NCBI GenBank assembly: GCA_964423505.1
Contig: CAYREX010000003.1
Location: 186,001-250,000, forward strand
Reading direction: 5' to 3'
Length of the DNA stretch: 64,000 nt
Origin: CAYREX01 sp964423505
GTDB taxonomy: Bacteria > Fermentibacterota > Fermentibacteria > Fermentibacterales > JCC-6
In this document: piece after piece, positions 56,785 to 64,000 of the stretch
Layout: each line of letters starts with the position of its first letter
Position numbering within the stretch: position 1 is the first letter of the stretch
Position numbers and translations under genes: made by a program
Notes under the pieces: generated by a model
Told to the model about the DNA's origin: nothing
Seen by the model: only the letters and a program-made list of their open reading frames with translations
Database searches by the model: none

Positions 56785-56790
56785 AATATA
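56785..56790 (-). promoter_or_regulatory. Probable -10 of the tRNA-Leu-mutL-miaA transcript
   Basis: On the minus strand TATATT occupies 56785-56790, some 24 bases before the tRNA, the same hexamer as before the gene at 4445. No clear -35 is seen around 56808-56813. The gap 56762-56831 holds nothing else. Confidence 0.5.
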
Positions 56791-56831
56791 GGGCAGGCGC
56801 TCCCGGCACGCCATGCGAACAGCTCCGGGAG

Positions 56832-57179
56832 CTACTTCCCGCCGACCCTCCGGGAGCTCCAGCAGAGGGCCACTGCAGTGGCCTCGCCCCTGTTCCGGAT
56901 GACGTGCGGGACCCCGGGGGCCAACTCCAGGACCGCGGGAGAGGCCGCGGTGAGGGTGAGGCTCTCCCCCGTCCCGGTGTCCGTGACGCTGAGCTCGCCG
57001 GCCAGGACGAGGAGCTCCTCGTTCCTCTCCGGGTGGACGTGGTCCCCCCGGGCCGCGCCGGGCTCCACCGAGAGGGCGTGGCAGTGAGTTACCTCGCCGG
57101 TGCTCGCCAGGTGCTCGAAAGGGTTCACCACGTAGCCCCTGTCGTCCCTGTGGTCATCCATCGGTCTCAGCCTGAGCAT
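56832..57179 (-). CDS. Small cupin-domain protein
   Basis: This single-domain cupin of 115 aa has the metal-binding pattern GDHVHPERNEELLVLAGEL (His-x-His with a Glu after) and LELAPGVPHVIRN (third His). Such proteins bind a metal and may be isomerases, dioxygenases or sensors; the substrate cannot be told. ATG 57179 has GGGGAGAGG upstream and overlaps the uvrC end by 26 bases; ATG 57161 is an alternative. It is the last gene before the tRNA-Leu promoter. Confidence 0.85.
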   Translation of the reverse strand: MLRLRPMDDHRDDRGYVVNPFEHLASTGEVTHCHALSVEPGAARGDHVHPERNEELLVLAGELSVTDTGTGESLTLTAASPAVLELAPGVPHVIRNRGEATAVALCWSSRRVGGK

Positions 57180-58995
57180 CGCCTCTCCCCTCGGTCTCTG
57201 CGGCCCGGTCCAGGTGCCGCCTCACCGCCATTGCCCTGCCGCGTCCGACACCCGGGACCTCCATTATCTCCTCGAGGGAGGCTGCGGCAATCCTGGCCGC
57301 GCTGCCGAAGTGGGAGAGGAGCCTCGTCCTGGTGGCGGCGCCGATGCCCGGCACCTCGTCGAGGACGGAGGCCAGCTCCCCCCGGGAGCGCAGGCTCCTG
57401 TGGTAGCTTATCACGAACCGGTGGGCCTCGTCCCTCATGCTGCGGAGAAGGACCATGGGAGGCGAGTCCGGCCTGAGGTCCACCTCCCTCTCCCCCCTGC
57501 CGTCCAGGAGCCGCTCCTCCCTCTTGGCCAGGGCGGCGAACCTGGTCCCCGGCGGGAAGTCGCCCGCGGCTCCCATGGCCGCCCTGAGCTGGGTCACCCC
57601 GCCGTCCACCAGGAAGAGGTCCGGCCGCTCCCCCTCATCGGCCAGGCGGGCGCCGTAGCGCCGCACCGCCTCGGCTATCATCGCCGGATCGTCGCGGCCG
57701 AGGACGGCCGGCATGGAGAAGCGCCTGTAGCCTGACTTGTCCGGGACTCCCTCCCTGAAGCTGACCAGGGCCGCGACCGCCCAGGAGCCCTGCATCGTCG
57801 AGGCGTCCAGGCAGACCATCCAGCCGGGGGGGGCGGGCAGGTCGAGGACGTCGGCTACCGCCTCCAGGGCCGCCATGGTTCGCTCCCTGCCGCCGGCCGG
57901 CCTCTTCCACTCGAGCCTGGCCAGGAAATGTCTCAGGTCCCTCCGGGCCAGCTCCACCGTCTCTCGGAGCGCCCCCCTCCTGGGGACCCTGATGCCGACC
58001 GGCCCGCCCCGTCTCTCCGAGAGCCAGCCGGAAAGCGCCCCGGCGCCCTCGGGCTCCTCGGGCGTGAGGACCTCCGACGGGATCTCCTGGGTCTCCGAGT
58101 AGTAGGAGCGGAGCAGTACGGCCAGCCTCTCCCCCTCCGGGGCGAGCCTCCAGCTACCCTCGAACGGAAGCCTGACCACTCCTGTGAACCTGCCGTCCCG
58201 GATGCTCATCACCACGCCCCAGTTGTCCAGGACCGCCGCCGCGTCCCTGCTCCGCCTGTCACCGGCCCCGTCCGGCGCCGGCCAGCCGAAGCCGGCCAGC
58301 CGCGCCAGCAGGTCCCGGAGCCTGGCCGCCTCCTCGTAGTCCAGGTCGTCTGCCGCCCTCTCCATCATCTTCTCTATGCGCTTCCTGGCTCCGGCCCAGT
58401 CTCCACGGAGCATGTCGATTATGCCCTTCACCCGCCCGGCGTAGCCTCTCTCGTCGATGCCGCCCACGCAGGGTGCGGGACACCTCCCGAGCTGACCCAT
58501 CAGGCAGGGGCGGTCCGCGGGCGGCGGAGAGCTGCCTCCGCACCTGCGGAGCGGATGCATCTCCAGGAGGATGTCCGAGAGCTTCCGCAGGTTTCGGGCG
58601 TCCGGGTAGGGGCCGAACCGGGGCCTTTCCCTGACGTCCGCCTGCCTGGTGATGAGCAGCCTGGGGAAGCGCTCGTCGGTGGTCACCTCTATCCACGGGT
58701 ACCGCCGGGAGTCCCTGAGCATCACGTTCAGCGGCGGCTTCCGCAGCCTTATCAGCTCCGACTCCAGGACCAGGGCCTCCGCCTCGTTCTTCGTGATGGT
58801 CCACTCCACCGTCACCGCCCGCTGCAGGAGGAGCCTGTGCCTGGCGTCGCCCGGGTTGGAGAGGTGCCCCTGCAGCCTGCTCCTTATGTCCACCGCCTTG
58901 CCGATGTAGAGCACCTCGCCACCTGCGTCCAGGAAGCTGTAGACACCGGGCAGCGAGGGGGCGCCCGCCACAGCGTCCCGCAGGCTACCTGCCAC
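57154..58995 (-). CDS. uvrC: Excinuclease ABC subunit C
   Basis: UvrC makes both incisions around a DNA lesion in nucleotide excision repair. The 613-aa protein starts with the GIY-YIG nuclease domain (PGVYSFLDAGGEVLYIGKA, about 16-34). A Cys cluster region (PCLMGQLGRCPAPC), a UVR domain (about 200-235), an RNase H-like domain with CLDAST, DLFLVDGG and AHRFVISYHR, and C-terminal helix-hairpin-helix motifs (EVPGIGAATRTRLL, EVPGVGRGRAMAV) follow. All expected parts are present. It overlaps murJ by 11 bases. Confidence 0.97.
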   Translation of the reverse strand: MAGSLRDAVAGAPSLPGVYSFLDAGGEVLYIGKAVDIRSRLQGHLSNPGDARHRLLLQRAVTVEWTITKNEAEALVLESELIRLRKPPLNVMLRDSRRYPWIEVTTDERFPRLLITRQADVRERPRFGPYPDARNLRKLSDILLEMHPLRRCGGSSPPPADRPCLMGQLGRCPAPCVGGIDERGYAGRVKGIIDMLRGDWAGARKRIEKMMERAADDLDYEEAARLRDLLARLAGFGWPAPDGAGDRRSRDAAAVLDNWGVVMSIRDGRFTGVVRLPFEGSWRLAPEGERLAVLLRSYYSETQEIPSEVLTPEEPEGAGALSGWLSERRGGPVGIRVPRRGALRETVELARRDLRHFLARLEWKRPAGGRERTMAALEAVADVLDLPAPPGWMVCLDASTMQGSWAVAALVSFREGVPDKSGYRRFSMPAVLGRDDPAMIAEAVRRYGARLADEGERPDLFLVDGGVTQLRAAMGAAGDFPPGTRFAALAKREERLLDGRGEREVDLRPDSPPMVLLRSMRDEAHRFVISYHRSLRSRGELASVLDEVPGIGAATRTRLLSHFGSAARIAAASLEEIMEVPGVGRGRAMAVRRHLDRAAETEGRGDAQAETDG

Positions 58996-60640
58996 GCCTG
59001 CGCAGGGCTATGGCGAAGATGGCCCTCGCCTCCTCCCCTCCCAGGAGGGCGAAGAGCCCCAGGAAGAGGGTCATCGTGGCGGCAGATGCCCCGGCGAGGG
59101 TGAGCAGGCCGGGCAGGAAGCCCCGGACGGCGCTCTCCAGCACCAGCGGACGGGCCAGCATCAGAAGGCCGACCACTGCGCCGGTTGCGGGCAGCATGGC
59201 CAGCCACGGCCTCGCCCCGGCCCCCGGCCGCGGACCGAGGCGCCTGGAGAGGCGCCTCCTGAGAAGCATCAGGTTCACGGCGGAGGAGATGCTCGTCGCC
59301 AGCGCGAGGCCGGCCAGCGGCCTGGAGAGGCCGGTTGCGAGGAAGAACCTCGTCAGGACCACGTTGAGGATGATGTTCAGACCCATGCAGGCGATGGATA
59401 TCCTGACCGGCGTCCTGGTGTCCTTCATGGCGTAGAAGACGGGCGCGGTCACCTTCACGGCGCCGTAGAAGAGCAGGCCGAGGGAGTAGTAGACCAGCGC
59501 GGCGCTAGTCAGGGAGACCGACTCCGCGTCGAAGCTGCCCCTCGCCAGGAGCACCGTGACCACCGGCCCTGAGAGCATGGCCAGGAGGACCGTCGCGGGG
59601 AGCATAAGGGCGGCCAGCCCCAGGGTGGCCCTGGAGAGCGTCCTACCGGCATCGCCCAGCCTGCCGGAGGCGGTCTGCCTGCTGAGGGTCGGGAGCAGCG
59701 CCGTGGCCATGGAGATGGCGAACACCCCCTGGGGGAACTGCATTATCCTGTTGCCGTAGGAGAGGGCCGCCACGCTGCCCGGGTCCAGCATGGAGGCTAT
59801 CATCTGGTCCACCAGGATGTTCACCTCCGCCGCAAGCAGCCCGACAAGGGCCGGAAAGGCGAGCCTGCCGACCCTCCGCATCCTGGCGTCCCTCCAGTCC
59901 AGGCGGGGCCTGGGCCTGAAACCGTACCTGCGCAGCACCGGCAGCTGGACCGCGAGCTGCAGCACGCCGCCCACCGACACGCCCACCGCGTACCCCCAGA
60001 CCGGGGCCTCCGGGAAGAACGTCCGGGCGAGCAGCAGCATACCGGCCAGGGCGGATATGTTGAAGAGGATGGGAGCCAGCGCCGGGGCGAGGAAGTGCCT
60101 GTGGGCGTTCAGGATGCCCATGACCACCGAGGCGGTTCCCACCATCAGTATGTAGGGGAAGAGCAGCCTGAGCAGACCGGTGGTCAGCGCCAGCTTGCCC
60201 GGAACCTCCGCGAAGCCCGGAGCGAAGACCCTCACCAGCAGCGGCGCCGCCAGGATGCCGACCCCCACCAGCAGGAGCAGCACCGTCACAGTGAAGGTGA
60301 GCACCCGGTTCCCCAGCGCCATGGCGTCCCGCCTGCTGGCCCCGACCAGGGTCTCCGTGTAGGTGGGGACGAAGGCGGCGCTGACCGTCGACTCCCCGAA
60401 GAGCCTCCGGAGTATGTTGGGGATGATGAACGCGAGGGTGAAGGCGTCCGCCGCCATGCCGGTGCCGAGTATGGCGGCCTGCGCGACGTCCCGGAGCAGG
60501 CCGAGTATCCTGCTGACCACCGTCAGGCCACCGAGGAGGCCTGTGGCCCTGGCGACCCTGCCGGCCTCCTGGCTCAGGGTGCCGAGGTCTCCCAGTGCCC
60601 CGTCCGGCTCCCTCCCGACGCTGGCCGGGTCCTCGGTCAT
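58985..60640 (-). CDS. murJ: Lipid II flippase MurJ
   Basis: MurJ turns lipid II across the inner membrane for peptidoglycan synthesis. The 551-aa protein has 14 or so membrane segments and the MVF family features. These include VSRILGLLRDVAQAAILG at the start, the charged FIIPNILRRLFGESTVSAAFVP block, YGNRIMQFPQGVFAISMATALLP and FYAMKDTRTPVRI. A short N-terminal tail precedes them. ATG 60640 overlaps the upstream gene's stop (ATGA). Confidence 0.96.
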   Translation of the reverse strand: MTEDPASVGREPDGALGDLGTLSQEAGRVARATGLLGGLTVVSRILGLLRDVAQAAILGTGMAADAFTLAFIIPNILRRLFGESTVSAAFVPTYTETLVGASRRDAMALGNRVLTFTVTVLLLLVGVGILAAPLLVRVFAPGFAEVPGKLALTTGLLRLLFPYILMVGTASVVMGILNAHRHFLAPALAPILFNISALAGMLLLARTFFPEAPVWGYAVGVSVGGVLQLAVQLPVLRRYGFRPRPRLDWRDARMRRVGRLAFPALVGLLAAEVNILVDQMIASMLDPGSVAALSYGNRIMQFPQGVFAISMATALLPTLSRQTASGRLGDAGRTLSRATLGLAALMLPATVLLAMLSGPVVTVLLARGSFDAESVSLTSAALVYYSLGLLFYGAVKVTAPVFYAMKDTRTPVRISIACMGLNIILNVVLTRFFLATGLSRPLAGLALATSISSAVNLMLLRRRLSRRLGPRPGAGARPWLAMLPATGAVVGLLMLARPLVLESAVRGFLPGLLTLAGASAATMTLFLGLFALLGGEEARAIFAIALRRRGR

Positions 60641-62193
60641 CCCTCTCCCCCCTCCACCAGCAGCGGCCCGAGCTCCGGCTTGAGGGCCGGGTCGAGCTCC
60701 ACCGCTGTCATGGCCGCCTCGGAGGCGTCCCCGGGCCTCCCCGCGTTCCAGAGGCATACAGCGTAGTTCTTCCAGAGGGAAGGGGAGCCGGGCGCATGCC
60801 GCAGCGCCTCCTCGAACTCGGAGAGGCCGGTGGCGACCCTGCCGGTGAGCGCGTAGGCGGTCCCGGCGAGGTTGTGGAGGTCAGCGCCGTCGAATCCCCG
60901 CTCTCCCGCCTCTGAGAGCAGGTCGAGGGCGTCGTGGTACCTGCCTTCGGATATCATCCTCTCCGCCTCGAGGACCTCGGTGAGGCCCGGCCTTACTGCC
61001 CCCGGGTAGGGCATCAGAGAAGCGACCGTCACCAGCGCGGCGACCGCGCCGGCCGGGAGGAGCTCCCTTCGAGAGGGAGGGCGGGACGCGGCCAGGAACC
61101 AGAGCGCGGGGGAGACTGCCAGCGCGTACCTGGCGGCGGGGAAGAGCAGGAAGGCGGCTGCGGCTCCGGTGAGCACCATGGAGAGGGCAAGGGGCCTCCA
61201 GTCGGTGCCGCCCCCCCTCCCGCGGAGCGCCCTGGGCAGGCCCAGGGCGAGGGCTGGCAGCATGAGCGGCAGGAGCCATGCCAGGCCGGTGGTGCTCAGA
61301 AGCCTCGAGACCTCCAGATTGCGCCCCGGACCGGGCAGGGCGAGCCATGCGGCGACCTTGCGCAGGCCCATGGCCAGCCAGGGGAGCGGCTCGGCGGAGA
61401 TGGAGGAGAGCGCCCTGCGCATGAAGGCCGCCTCGACGGTGCCGGCCGCCTCCGGGGCCACGGAGACCAGCTGCTCGAACTCCACCCCCGGCGGGGTCGA
61501 CAGGAGCTCCCAGTCGGTTCCGAGCCAGAGGTTCTCCGCGCCGTTCTCCGCGATGACCGGCCCGCTCCCGGACGCGGCGTTCACGAGGATGACCGGGGCA
61601 ATGGCCAGCGCGGTGCCGGAGGCGTAGACGGTCCAGTGCCTGAGGCCCCTGCGGAGCGCCGCCGTCACCAGGAAGTGGACCACCGGGAGCAGCAGCAGCT
61701 CGCCGCGGAAGAGGGCGGCGCAGCCTGCCGCGAAGCCGGCGGCGAGCACCCTGCCCCTCAGCCGCAGCAGAAGCGCTGCCGAGACCAGCGCCGCCGCGGG
61801 CACCGCGGGCAGGAGGAAGAGCCCGAACAAGGCTCCGACCGGGGAGAGAGCCGCCATGGCCGCGCAGGCCAGGGCCCACCGTCGCGAGGCAGCCTCCCGC
61901 ATGCGGCCGGCGAAGGCCAGGGCCACCGCGGCTGCCGGGACCATGGAGAGCAGCGAGATGACCGCCCTGCCCGGTATCGGCGTCCCTGTCCAGCCGGCGA
62001 CAGCCGCAAGCAAGTACATGCCCGGGGGGCGTTCGAACCCGGCTCCCGATACGGGGCCGGCGGCGTAGGTGATCTCGTCGACGTAGAGATGCGAGAGGGG
62101 CAGCACGCCGTCCACCGAGAGGAACGTCCATGCCCGCAGGCCGAGGGCCGAGAGGAGCAGGAGGGTCGGGAGCCCCCTCGGGAAGCGTCTCAC
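60637..62193 (-). CDS. Membrane glycosyltransferase (ArnT/PMT-like) with C-terminal TPR
   Basis: This inner membrane protein of 518 aa has about ten hydrophobic helices in its first 400 residues, an early acidic catalytic-type loop (LSHLYVDEITYAAGP, about 33-47, where GT39-like enzymes carry Asp/Glu), and ERPPGMYLLAAVAGW. A cytoplasmic or periplasmic TPR region follows at about 420-510 (DALDLLSEAGERG, GLSEFEEALRHAPGSPSLWKNYA). Such enzymes pass sugars from a lipid carrier to protein or lipid. GTG 62193 (RRFPRGLP follows) is chosen because GTGA overlaps the upstream stop. The substrate is unknown; the murJ neighbour agrees with lipid-linked sugar work. Confidence 0.75.
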   Translation of the reverse strand: MRRFPRGLPTLLLLSALGLRAWTFLSVDGVLPLSHLYVDEITYAAGPVSGAGFERPPGMYLLAAVAGWTGTPIPGRAVISLLSMVPAAAVALAFAGRMREAASRRWALACAAMAALSPVGALFGLFLLPAVPAAALVSAALLLRLRGRVLAAGFAAGCAALFRGELLLLPVVHFLVTAALRRGLRHWTVYASGTALAIAPVILVNAASGSGPVIAENGAENLWLGTDWELLSTPPGVEFEQLVSVAPEAAGTVEAAFMRRALSSISAEPLPWLAMGLRKVAAWLALPGPGRNLEVSRLLSTTGLAWLLPLMLPALALGLPRALRGRGGGTDWRPLALSMVLTGAAAAFLLFPAARYALAVSPALWFLAASRPPSRRELLPAGAVAALVTVASLMPYPGAVRPGLTEVLEAERMISEGRYHDALDLLSEAGERGFDGADLHNLAGTAYALTGRVATGLSEFEEALRHAPGSPSLWKNYAVCLWNAGRPGDASEAAMTAVELDPALKPELGPLLVEGGEG

Positions 62194-63752
62194 TCGAGCG
62201 GCCCCGGCATCAGCAGGACGGTTGCCGGGGGTGCTCCTGCAGGCTCGACCAGGGTGACGCCTCCCGCCTCGGTCGCGGTCAGGGATGTATCGCTGGCGGC
62301 CACCGGCCCGGCCACCGTCCACGTGAGCCTCCTCTCCCCCTCCCCCTCGCCCACCGGCCACGAGAGCAGGGGCAGCGCCACGCACGACGGCATGGGCACG
62401 GTCAGCCTGCCGGACGCCTGCAGGGTGGCCGGCTCGGCGAGGTCGTAGAGGTCGGAGGTTGCCACGCTGTCCGGAGGCGCCGTCCTGCCGCTCCTCCAGG
62501 TCCACTCGGAGAGCGCCACCGCCGCCGGGAGCCCCGACAGGCCCGCCATCCTCCTTCGGAGCTCCATGTCGTACTCCCCCCTGCAGTCGAGGGTGAGCCG
62601 GAAGCGGCCCGTCTCCGGGTCGTAGCTCCAGCTCTCCTCGACCATGTTCTCCACCGGCCGGTTGGGCTCGAGGGTGAGGAGGCCGTCCTCCGAGAGGGCC
62701 CACAGGGTGTCCGGCCTGTGGACGTAGAAGGCCGGGGTCAGGTAGGCGGAGGGTTCCAGGAGCCACCTGCCCCCCTCCCCCGCCCTGACCAGGAACCGGG
62801 TCCAGCCCTCCGGCACCGGCAGCATCGGTCGGAGGGCGGTGGCCGGGAGCACCTCCGCCTCGATGCCCAGCTCCGAGCAGATCGCCGCGAAGAGCGCCGC
62901 CAGCTCCAGCGGCGTTCCCCTCCTCCCGTCGAGCAGCTGCTGAGGCGTACGGAGTGACAGCGGAGGGTGGCCGGGCCTCGAGGCCTCGGGGAGCATGCTG
63001 TTGCAGAGGATGGTCCTGAGCCTGCCCAGCTGCGTCCAGCGGCCGGCCCCGGCGGCGGAGGCCTGCAGGGCGGCCTCGCGGAGGTCGGGCGGGAACGGGG
63101 AGGCCTGCCACTCCGGCTCCCGGAGGCCCGAGAGCAGCACCTCCCGGAGCTCGCCCCAGCCCGCGACAGCGGAGAGCCAGAGCGGTCCGTCCGGCCGCTC
63201 CGCGTAGAGGAGGAGGCCGTCCCTCCGGTCTTCCAGCACCTCGAACCTGTCGCCTTCCCACCGGAGGTCCCGTGCCCCCGGGAGCTCCGCCAGGACGGCG
63301 CAGGTGTCGGGGATGACGCCGGCCACCGACGGGTCGTGGAGGAGGCCGGCGAAGCCCTCGCCCTGCGGGGTCAGCCTCCCGGTGCGGACGGTGAGCTCGA
63401 TCTCCATGCCGGGCCTGAGGGCGGGGAAGGCCACCACGAGGGAGAGCGGGAGGCCGCCTGCCCCGGAGAGGGTGTCCACGGCCCATTCGGGAACCGGGGA
63501 GAGGGTGCCGCCGGCGGGTCCGAAGCGTGCCTCCAGGAGCTCCGCGGAGCCGTAGGCCGGGTCGAATCCCCATGCGAGCCTGCCGAGCGCCAGGTCGTCC
63601 CCCTGCCTGCCGCTCACCGTGAGTGTCTCGACGAGGGTGTCCCCGGACATGGTGACGTGGAGGGAGCAGCGGTGGACCACGGAGGGGCCCTGCTCGGCCG
63701 CCGGGGGAGCGGAGAGGAGGAGGGGGAGCAGGGCGGCGGTCGCAGGGGTCAT
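62190..63752 (-). CDS. DUF3857/transglutaminase-like exported protein, catalytic Cys not evident
   Basis: This 520-aa exported protein has a signal peptide (ALLPLLLSAPPAAEQG), an N-terminal beta region (about 25-210) and a region aligning with the transglutaminase fold (TPQQLLDGRRGTPLELAALFAAICSELGIEAEVLPATAL). The usual GDCKDKA active-site segment reads GRRGTPLEL, so the Cys is missing. C-terminal beta regions follow. The layout resembles DUF3857 proteins common in Bacteroidota. It is probably a structural or binding relative rather than a protease or transglutaminase. The gene upstream looks like the same type. Confidence 0.72.
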   Translation of the reverse strand: MTPATAALLPLLLSAPPAAEQGPSVVHRCSLHVTMSGDTLVETLTVSGRQGDDLALGRLAWGFDPAYGSAELLEARFGPAGGTLSPVPEWAVDTLSGAGGLPLSLVVAFPALRPGMEIELTVRTGRLTPQGEGFAGLLHDPSVAGVIPDTCAVLAELPGARDLRWEGDRFEVLEDRRDGLLLYAERPDGPLWLSAVAGWGELREVLLSGLREPEWQASPFPPDLREAALQASAAGAGRWTQLGRLRTILCNSMLPEASRPGHPPLSLRTPQQLLDGRRGTPLELAALFAAICSELGIEAEVLPATALRPMLPVPEGWTRFLVRAGEGGRWLLEPSAYLTPAFYVHRPDTLWALSEDGLLTLEPNRPVENMVEESWSYDPETGRFRLTLDCRGEYDMELRRRMAGLSGLPAAVALSEWTWRSGRTAPPDSVATSDLYDLAEPATLQASGRLTVPMPSCVALPLLSWPVGEGEGERRLTWTVAGPVAASDTSLTATEAGGVTLVEPAGAPPATVLLMPGPLE

Positions 63753-64000
63753 CGGAGCAGCACGGCCCTATGAGACGAGGAGATGGTCGCCAGCAGTCCG
63801 TCGAGCAGAGGCTGCAGCTCGCCGGGTCCCGGCCTCATGGGCACCAGCGGGCAGACCTCCCGGAGGAGGACGCTGTCGGGGGTGGTCCGGAGAGTCGCCT
63901 CGTAACCGCCGAATGTCTCCGCAGGGGCTCCCGCCGGCTCCGCCGATACGCCGATCGGAAGCGCGATGCGGATGTCGGTCACCGCTACGTAGGGGGTCTG
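63749..64000 (-). CDS. C-terminal end of a DUF3857-like protein (5' end outside window)
   Basis: The frame is open to the window edge, so only about 83 C-terminal residues are seen. They include VTDIRIALPIGVSAEPA, GGYEATLRTTPDSVLLREVCPLVP and a final HRAVLLR. That pattern resembles the last domain of DUF3857/transglutaminase-like proteins. It overlaps the next such gene by four bases, so the two were probably made by duplication and are translated together. Confidence 0.55.
   Translation of the reverse strand, partial: QTPYVAVTDIRIALPIGVSAEPAGAPAETFGGYEATLRTTPDSVLLREVCPLVPMRPGPGELQPLLDGLLATISSSHRAVLLR

Overview
The window is GC-rich bacterial DNA, almost entirely coding, with about 55 protein genes, two tRNA genes, one riboswitch and one 100-base assembly gap (N run 32290-32389). 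Arg is largely AGG and Ile is often ATA despite the high GC. A secreted carboxypeptidase carries a T9SS/FlgD-like C-terminal domain, a Bat (aerotolerance) operon is present, and there are many lipoproteins plus a TonB-dependent receptor. Together these suggest a Gram-negative bacterium of the FCB group, possibly an uncultured lineage such as Fermentibacterota. The phylum is my inference and no marker in the window settles it.

Plus strand, 1-8.8 kb: the end of a hybrid histidine kinase; a cobalamin riboswitch controlling a BtuB-like TonB-dependent receptor and a beta-propeller lipoprotein (a probable vitamin B12 uptake locus); a PHP-glycosyltransferase fusion; a two-TM potassium channel with RCK domains; and a second RCK protein whose 3' end overlaps an antisense tRNA-Pro(UGG) gene.

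Plus strand, 9.0-29.1 kb: a secreted M14 carboxypeptidase, ribosomal protein L27, then a densely overlapping gene run. The run holds hutI, a TPR protein, a PDZ/radical-SAM/DUF512 protein, a degenerate histidine kinase, a phosphohexomutase, a MoxR-DUF58-BatABCD module, a sodium:solute symporter and a PAS-rich hybrid histidine kinase. It ends in an AT-rich 95-bp tandem repeat with a 21-bp inverted repeat.

Minus strand, 45.9-29.4 kb (read right to left): a lipoprotein adaptor, pgi, an outer-membrane-like protein, purN, M15 peptidase, L,D-transpeptidase, PQQ-propeller, degenerate era, scpA, scpB, rluB, cmk, plsC, rpsA (with a repeat-rich acidic tail broken by the gap), mtaB, coaE and a YfgM-like TPR protein. 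These are mainly housekeeping, envelope and translation genes, mostly overlapping or only a few bases apart.

Plus strand, 46.0-47.6 kb: a lipoprotein and a polysaccharide deacetylase. Minus strand, 64-47.6 kb: two DUF3857/transglutaminase-like proteins, a membrane glycosyltransferase with a TPR tail, murJ, uvrC, a cupin, tRNA-Leu(UAA), mutL, miaA, a ParB-HTH/TPR fusion, an Ig-like lipoprotein, a ferredoxin-nitroreductase fusion and a TPR-PAS-kinase-receiver protein.

The most unusual points are these. The B12 locus seems to start at a CTG whose Shine-Dalgarno is paired in a riboswitch helix. CTG starts also best explain cmk and mutL. Several normally invariant catalytic motifs are altered (Era G domain, CoaE Walker A, kinase ATPase domains, a K+ filter). 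The rpsA gap lies inside a 24-bp repeat. tRNA-Leu(UAA) sits upstream of mutL and of miaA, the gene for its likely modifying enzyme. No CRISPR array, phage or complete insertion sequence was seen.
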